From Chitinispirillales bacterium (lineage in GTDB: Bacteria; Fibrobacterota; Chitinivibrionia; Chitinivibrionales; Chitinivibrionaceae), in NCBI GenBank assembly GCA_031254455.1, contig JAIRUI010000026.1:1-17334 (forward strand): DNA of 17,334 nucleotides, read 5' to 3'. Numbering within the stretch: the first letter of the stretch is position 1; the number at the start of each line of letters is the position of its first letter. Positions 14,075-17,334 of the stretch are shown piece by piece. The notes under the pieces were generated by a model. It was not told the origin of the DNA. It made no database searches and was given only the letters and a program-made list of their open reading frames with translations. Both the position numbers and the translations under genes were made by a program.

Positions 14075-15106
14075 GTGGCGGAAAAGAAAAAAGACGTAAA
14101 AGCGGAAGCGCAGGAAAACGCAAAAGGCGAACAGTTAAAAAATGCGCTGAATCAAATAGAAAAAACACACGGAAAAGGTTCGATTATGCGTTTGGGCGAT
14201 ACGGGCGCAGTCACTCCTATAGAAACGATTTCATCGGGAAGTATTTCAGTCGATATAGCTCTCGGCGTAGGCGGATTTCCAAAAAGCAGGATAGTTGAAA
14301 TTTACGGACCCGAATCTTCTGGGAAAACCACGCTCGCGCTAACCGCCATCGCAAACGCGCAAAAAACAGGCGGAACCGCTGTTTTGGTTGACGTGGAATA
14401 TGCGTTTGATCCATCTTGGGCTAAGACCCTTGGCGTCGATGTCGATAATTTGATTTTAAGCCAGCCGGATTCAGGCGAACAGGCGCTTGAGATTGTCGAA
14501 ACGCTTGCAAGAAGCGGCGCCGTAGATATTATCGTTTTGGATTCCGTCGCCGCTTTGGCGCCGCAGGCGGAAATTGAAGGCGATATGGGTGACAACCATG
14601 TCGGTTTGCAAGCGCGAATGATGTCTCAAGCTATGAGAAAATTGACGCCGATTATTTCAAAAACCAACACCTGTCTCATTTTCATAAACCAACTGAGGAT
14701 GAAGATAGGCGTAATGTTCGGCAATCCGGAGACGACTACCGGCGGAAACGCGCTCAAATATTATGCGAGTGTAAGAATAGACATCCGAAAAAAAGAAACG
14801 ATAAAAGAAGGCGAAGAAATTTTGGGCAACAGGGTTCATGTCAAGGTTGTAAAAAACAAGGTTTCTCCTCCGTTCAAAGAAGCTGATTTCGATATTATTT
14901 ACAACCAGGGGATTTCTGCCTCCGGCGATTTACTTGACGTAGCGGTCAATGACGCGATCGTCGAAAAAAGCGGCTCGTGGCTTTCATACAATGGCGAAAG
15001 AATAGGGCAAGGGCGTGAAAACGCCAGAGCTTATCTCGTGGAAAACCCGTCGGTTTTTGCTGAAATTGAAAAGATAGTACGGGAAAAACACGGGCTTTTG
15101 AAGTAA
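14075..15106 (+). CDS. recA: Recombinase RecA
   Basis: A 343-residue DNA-dependent ATPase for strand exchange and SOS signalling. Walker A is 'GPESSGKT' (78-85). 'QPDSGEQALEI', 'LDSVAALAPQAEIEG' (Walker B region, loop L1), 'FINQLRMKIGVMFGNPETTTGG' (loop L2, cited in part as INQLRMKIGVMFG) and the C-terminal 'RENAR' region are all in place. The start is GTG at 14075 with AAGGAG 7 bases before it; the start agrees with the usual N-terminal length. Odd: the near-invariant 'DAEHALD' around the catalytic glutamate reads 'DVEYAFD' here (106-112), keeping Glu108 but changing three neighbours. No promoter or SOS-type palindrome is visible in the 11 bases after rny, so expression probably depends on the upstream genes or on sites within rny. 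Confidence 0.97.
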   Translation: MAEKKKDVKAEAQENAKGEQLKNALNQIEKTHGKGSIMRLGDTGAVTPIETISSGSISVDIALGVGGFPKSRIVEIYGPESSGKTTLALTAIANAQKTGGTAVLVDVEYAFDPSWAKTLGVDVDNLILSQPDSGEQALEIVETLARSGAVDIIVLDSVAALAPQAEIEGDMGDNHVGLQARMMSQAMRKLTPIISKTNTCLIFINQLRMKIGVMFGNPETTTGGNALKYYASVRIDIRKKETIKEGEEILGNRVHVKVVKNKVSPPFKEADFDIIYNQGISASGDLLDVAVNDAIVEKSGSWLSYNGERIGQGRENARAYLVENPSVFAEIEKIVREKHGLLK

Positions 15107-15126
15107 AAAACTTACTTGATTTTTCT

Positions 15127-16236
15127 TTAAATTTCTCCGCAGCCGATTTTCGCCCATTTTCCCATAAATTCCACCAATTCGTTTCGTTTTGGAGAACGGC
15201 GGTTGCGCACGTAAAATCCGGAAGTGCAAACTCCGCTGCAAAGGCATTCCTGCGGCGTTAAGCCGCAAAGCCATCCGTTGCAAAATCCGGCGTTAAAATT
15301 ATCGCCCGCGCCTGTCGTGAGTTTGGGTTTTTTCGTATATGGTCCGTCAATCCACCATGAGCCGTCTTTTGTGGCGGCAGCCGCGCCGGCAAGCGGATGA
15401 ATTACGACCGCGCCAAGCCCCGATTTGTTTTGAATCCCGCTTGCGCGTTCGGTGAAATCGTTTTCGTTTACGCCGTAAACCGCGGCGATTTGTCGTGATT
15501 CGCTTTCGTTAAGTCCAAAAATTACGTCCGCGTTTTCCTGCAATTTCTCAATAAGTCTGCAAACTTCTTTAACTTCCTCGACAGGACGACGAGCCGGATC
15601 GGCAAGATCGATAAACACGGCGGGGCGGTTTTTGGTTCGAGATATAATGTTATTAAATCCTAATAAAAGCGAATTGAAATTCGGAAGTTCCATCCAATTG
15701 GTAAAGCCCAGAAGCGACGAATTTTTCACCATTTCTTCTAATTCGTTTTCGCTTACGAGCGTTAATAATTTTTCCCAGTTTACAGCGGGAAGCGATGCGG
15801 TCTTTCCGCAAATTATTTTACCGTCGTCAAACTCCAAAGCGTCTGCGTGACCAGGGCTCGCCATTGTGATAACCTTTTGACAACATTTTGCAAAATCGGT
15901 AAAAACCGGGTCGATCGCGCCGTCGCCGAGAGCCCCGATATACGAAATTTTGTAGTTTTGCAAGGCAAGCGCATTAGCCAAGATAGGTCCGTTTCCGCCG
16001 AGTTTAGTTTGTATCGGGAAAAATTCGATATTTGCCGAAAGCCCGGCCGCCGCCGCGATTTTTTTTGCGAAATCTCCGATAGTTCCGACTTTTGTATATT
16101 TATCGATTGCCTGCCGCTCTTCGACGACGTGAGTAATTTCATCGACAAACCCGTCGAATCCGATAATTAGATTTTTGCTTGAATTGTTGTTTGCAAGTTT
16201 TTGTAAAGCCGATTCGACAAATTGCGCCTGAGGCAT
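15127..16236 (-). CDS. PfkB-family carbohydrate kinase
   Basis: A 369-residue ribokinase-fold sugar or nucleoside kinase. Seen: the first signature region 'KLGGNGPILANALALQNY' (78-95), where Gly-Gly and Asn contact the sugar, and the second signature 'TTGAGDNFNAGFCNGWL' (307-323), with Asp312 as catalytic base and the GAGD anion hole. 'VIFGLNESE' (238-246) matches the N-E motif of the family. The N-terminal 'IIGFDGFVDEI' is unlike fructokinase or ribokinase and resembles less-studied PfkB members, so the substrate cannot be named. GAAAGGAAAT before the ATG at 16236 gives a clear ribosome site. It converges on recA with only 20 bases between the stops, and no terminator hairpin is seen there. 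Confidence 0.88.
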   Translation of the reverse strand: MPQAQFVESALQKLANNNSSKNLIIGFDGFVDEITHVVEERQAIDKYTKVGTIGDFAKKIAAAAGLSANIEFFPIQTKLGGNGPILANALALQNYKISYIGALGDGAIDPVFTDFAKCCQKVITMASPGHADALEFDDGKIICGKTASLPAVNWEKLLTLVSENELEEMVKNSSLLGFTNWMELPNFNSLLLGFNNIISRTKNRPAVFIDLADPARRPVEEVKEVCRLIEKLQENADVIFGLNESESRQIAAVYGVNENDFTERASGIQNKSGLGAVVIHPLAGAAAATKDGSWWIDGPYTKKPKLTTGAGDNFNAGFCNGWLCGLTPQECLCSGVCTSGFYVRNRRSPKRNELVEFMGKWAKIGCGEI

Positions 16237-16315
16237 AATATTTCCTTTCGTTTATATCTTTGGTAAAATATTTTTTTTCATTGCGAAACGGCGATAAAAA
16301 TTTGATTTTTAATAT

Positions 16316-16840
16316 TCAAAAATTATGAGATGCGAATCCTTTAGAAATCTCTATTCTTTCAGTCCGCAATAATTGTAATTTTTTAGAAACGCCGCCTGCG
16401 TATCCGGTAATATCGCCGTTTTTACCTATTACACGATGACAGGGAATTAAAATGGAAACGGGATTATGACCTACAGCGTTTCCGACAGCGCGCGCGGATG
16501 TGCGTTTTCCGTTGTTTCCGGCTTCAAAGCGTTTTGCGATTTCTCCATAAGTCGTCGTTTGACCATAAGGTATCGTGCATAGAATATTCCATATTGACTT
16601 TTGAAATAAACTTCCTTCGGGCATAAGCGCAGGCATAAAATTCGGTTCGTTCCCGGAAAAATATATATCAAGCCATTTTTGAACTTCTTCAAATATCGGT
16701 AATTTTTGTTCAAAGACGTCATTACCCAAACCGCGTGCGAAATATTTCTGCCCTTCAATCCAAAGTCCTGAAACGTTACAGCCGTCGCTTGATACCGTAA
16801 GCGTTCCGATCGGCGATCGTATGTTATGAACGTATTGCAT
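16316..16840 (-). CDS. ogt: Methylated-DNA-[protein]-cysteine S-methyltransferase
   Basis: A suicide repair protein that takes the alkyl group from O6-methylguanine onto its own cysteine. It is 174 residues long when started at 16840. I chose this ATG over one 17 codons upstream because GGAG sits 7-8 bases before it and homologues begin at this strand ('YVHNIRSPIGTLTV'). The upstream alternative would also place the start codon inside the palindromic promoter region. The active-site motif 'PCHRVIG' has Cys134; 'SARAVGNAVGHNP' (115-127) holds the arginine finger and recognition-helix region; 'PYGQTTTYGEIA' (91-102) is also conserved. It is a stand-alone Ogt/MGMT type without an Ada regulatory domain. 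It is transcribed away from the flagellin gene. Confidence 0.95.
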   Translation of the reverse strand: MQYVHNIRSPIGTLTVSSDGCNVSGLWIEGQKYFARGLGNDVFEQKLPIFEEVQKWLDIYFSGNEPNFMPALMPEGSLFQKSIWNILCTIPYGQTTTYGEIAKRFEAGNNGKRTSARAVGNAVGHNPVSILIPCHRVIGKNGDITGYAGGVSKKLQLLRTERIEISKGFASHNF

Positions 16841-16871
16841 TGCCGTTCTCCAATTCCGCTTTTGCATCTGC

Positions 16872-16894
16872 ATTGTGTTCGGTACGAACACAAT
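16872..16894. promoter_or_regulatory. Perfect palindrome at the ogt promoter (candidate operator)
   Basis: ATTGTGTTCG (16872-16881), three bases GTA, then CGAACACAAT (16885-16894): a perfect 10-base inverted repeat. It overlaps the -10 box of ogt and covers the expected transcription start, the classic place for a repressor site. The core GTTCG/CGAAC halves are those of LexA-type boxes, but in the opposite order to the Gram-positive CGAAC-N4-GTTCG arrangement, so a LexA assignment is not safe. Confidence 0.65.
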
Positions 16895-16921
16895 ATAATA
16901 GAATTATCAAAATTATGTCAA
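16892..16921 (-). promoter_or_regulatory. Promoter of ogt
   Basis: On the minus strand a perfect -35 TTGACA (16916-16921) and TATATT (16892-16897) are 18 bases apart, the same layout as the lepB promoter. The -10 box overlaps the outer end of the palindrome at 16872-16894. Confidence 0.65.
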
Positions 16922-16966
16922 TAGGAAAAAATTTCTCAAAACAGGAAAATTTTTCATCAAATAATT

Positions 16967-16993
16967 TAAGCACCTCCACGGTGCTGCCGATAA
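16967..16993 (+). promoter_or_regulatory. Sigma-28 (FliA) flagellar promoter
   Basis: GCCGATAA (16986-16993) is an exact match to the -10 of sigma-28 promoters, and TAAG (16967-16970) sits 15 bases upstream against the TAAA consensus. The promoter lies 78 bases before the flagellin start codon, as expected for a late flagellar gene. The spacer is itself a dyad: AGCACC (16969-16974) and GGTGCT (16980-16985). Confidence 0.85.
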
Positions 16994-17000
16994 ATAAGTG

Positions 17001-17023
17001 TAAGCAGCAGGGATTGCTGTTTA
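17001..17023 (+). promoter_or_regulatory. Flagellin leader hairpin with GGGAT loop (possible CsrA site)
   Basis: TAAGCAGCA (17001-17009) pairs with TGCTGTTTA (17015-17023), including one G-T, leaving the five-base loop GGGAT. A GGA in a hairpin loop is the preferred CsrA target, and the second GGA is the ribosome site GGAGG (17061-17065). The two sites lie about 50 bases apart. A smaller hairpin, GCCGT/ACGGC with a TATT loop (17040-17053), lies between them. Confidence 0.45.
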
Positions 17024-17071
17024 GTAAAATAAATAAACAGCCGTTATTACGGCGAAACACGGAGGTTTCTT

Positions 17072-17334
17072 ATGCGTATCAATCACAATGTGCCATCAAT
17101 CGTTACCCAGAACGCTCTTGCGTCCAATAACAGGATGCTGGGCAAAGACCTTGAAAAGTTATCCACCGGTCTTAGAATTAACAGATCCAGCGACGATGCC
17201 GCGGGTTTGTCCGTATCGGAAGGTTTAAGAACTCAAATCAGAGGCGTAGAACAAGCAAAGAAGAACACTATGGACGGTATCAGCGCTTTAAACATCGCCG
17301 AAGGAGCGATGAACGAAATTCATGCGATTTTGCA
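17072..17334 (+). CDS. fliC: Flagellin, N-terminal part (3' end outside window)
   Basis: The ATG at 17072 has GGAGG 6 bases upstream; 87 codons are visible before the window ends. The sequence is the conserved D0/D1 region of flagellin: 'MRINHNVPSIVTQNAL', 'KLSTGLRINRSSDDAAGLSV', 'GLRTQIRGVEQAKKN', 'DGISALNIAEGAMNEIHAIL'. This part forms the helical core of the filament and is the region read by the export apparatus. The gene is preceded by a sigma-28 promoter and a structured leader, so it should be switched on only after hook completion. Whether it is the only flagellin gene cannot be told from the window. Confidence 0.96.
   Translation, partial: MRINHNVPSIVTQNALASNNRMLGKDLEKLSTGLRINRSSDDAAGLSVSEGLRTQIRGVEQAKKNTMDGISALNIAEGAMNEIHAIL

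Noticed and set aside
15107..15126. Bidirectional terminator between convergent recA and the PfkB kinase gene
   Set aside because: Twenty AT-rich bases with no inverted repeat.
15813..16148. Second minus-strand frame (111 codons) inside the PfkB kinase gene
   Set aside because: Overlaps a kinase gene with intact signatures on the same strand; no ribosome site or motifs.
16840..17130. Plus-strand open frame covering the ogt-flagellin spacer
   Set aside because: It runs out of frame through the sigma-28 promoter and into the flagellin start and has no ribosome site; the real gene is the flagellin at 17072.

Overview
The window looks like the chromosome of an anaerobic, flagellated, Gram-negative bacterium of moderate-to-low GC content. 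A Fibrobacterota/FCB-type relative fits best, but this is inferred from gene content, not from a marker phylogeny. The pointers are: a secreted protein with a FlgD-like C-terminal tail (common in Fibrobacter- and Bacteroidetes-type surface proteins), a type III glutamine synthetase, an oxygen-sensitive acyl-CoA dehydratase-type activase, an RNase Y-RecA pair, and a flagellin gene behind a sigma-28 promoter.

Layout. (1) Bases 1-1790 are an accessory patch. It holds the 3' end of a secreted-protein gene, a hairpin-forming dispersed repeat, a tiny ORF with a very strong ribosome site, a MazF-type toxin with a ribbon-helix-helix antitoxin on the minus strand, and then a decayed second copy of the secreted protein's last codons with the same repeat behind it. 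The toxin-antitoxin pair therefore sits between two related gene tails, as if it had replaced the body of a paralogue. (2) Bases 1795-2890 hold a SAM-dependent methyltransferase and the N-terminal stub of an Rpn/PD-(D/E)XK transposase-like nuclease. (3) Bases 3062-5152 encode type III glutamine synthetase, preceded by a perfect intrinsic terminator only 16 bases before its start codon.

(4) Bases 5217-9407 form a tight run, lepB-leuC-double activase, behind a near-consensus promoter. Here a signal peptidase I is followed by an aconitase-family dehydratase large subunit without its small subunit, and by a two-domain ATP-dependent activase without a dehydratase component. (5) Bases 9481-11763 encode YchF and an acyltransferase with an added zinc ribbon and PH/GRAM-like tail. 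(6) Bases 11871-15106 form a division/RNA/DNA block: a ZapB-like coiled coil, ZapA, RNase Y and RecA, all closely spaced. (7) On the minus strand lie a PfkB-family sugar kinase and an Ogt-type O6-methylguanine repair protein. The latter has a perfect palindrome over its promoter. (8) The right edge opens a flagellin gene with a sigma-28 promoter and a leader hairpin that suggests CsrA control.

Most of the window is conserved housekeeping sequence. The parts most worth a second look are the toxin-antitoxin replacement scar, the terminator in the glutamine synthetase leader, the ogt operator, the flagellin leader, the LeuC/activase pairing, and the altered conserved motif in RecA. I saw no tRNA, rRNA, CRISPR array, intact insertion sequence or replication origin.
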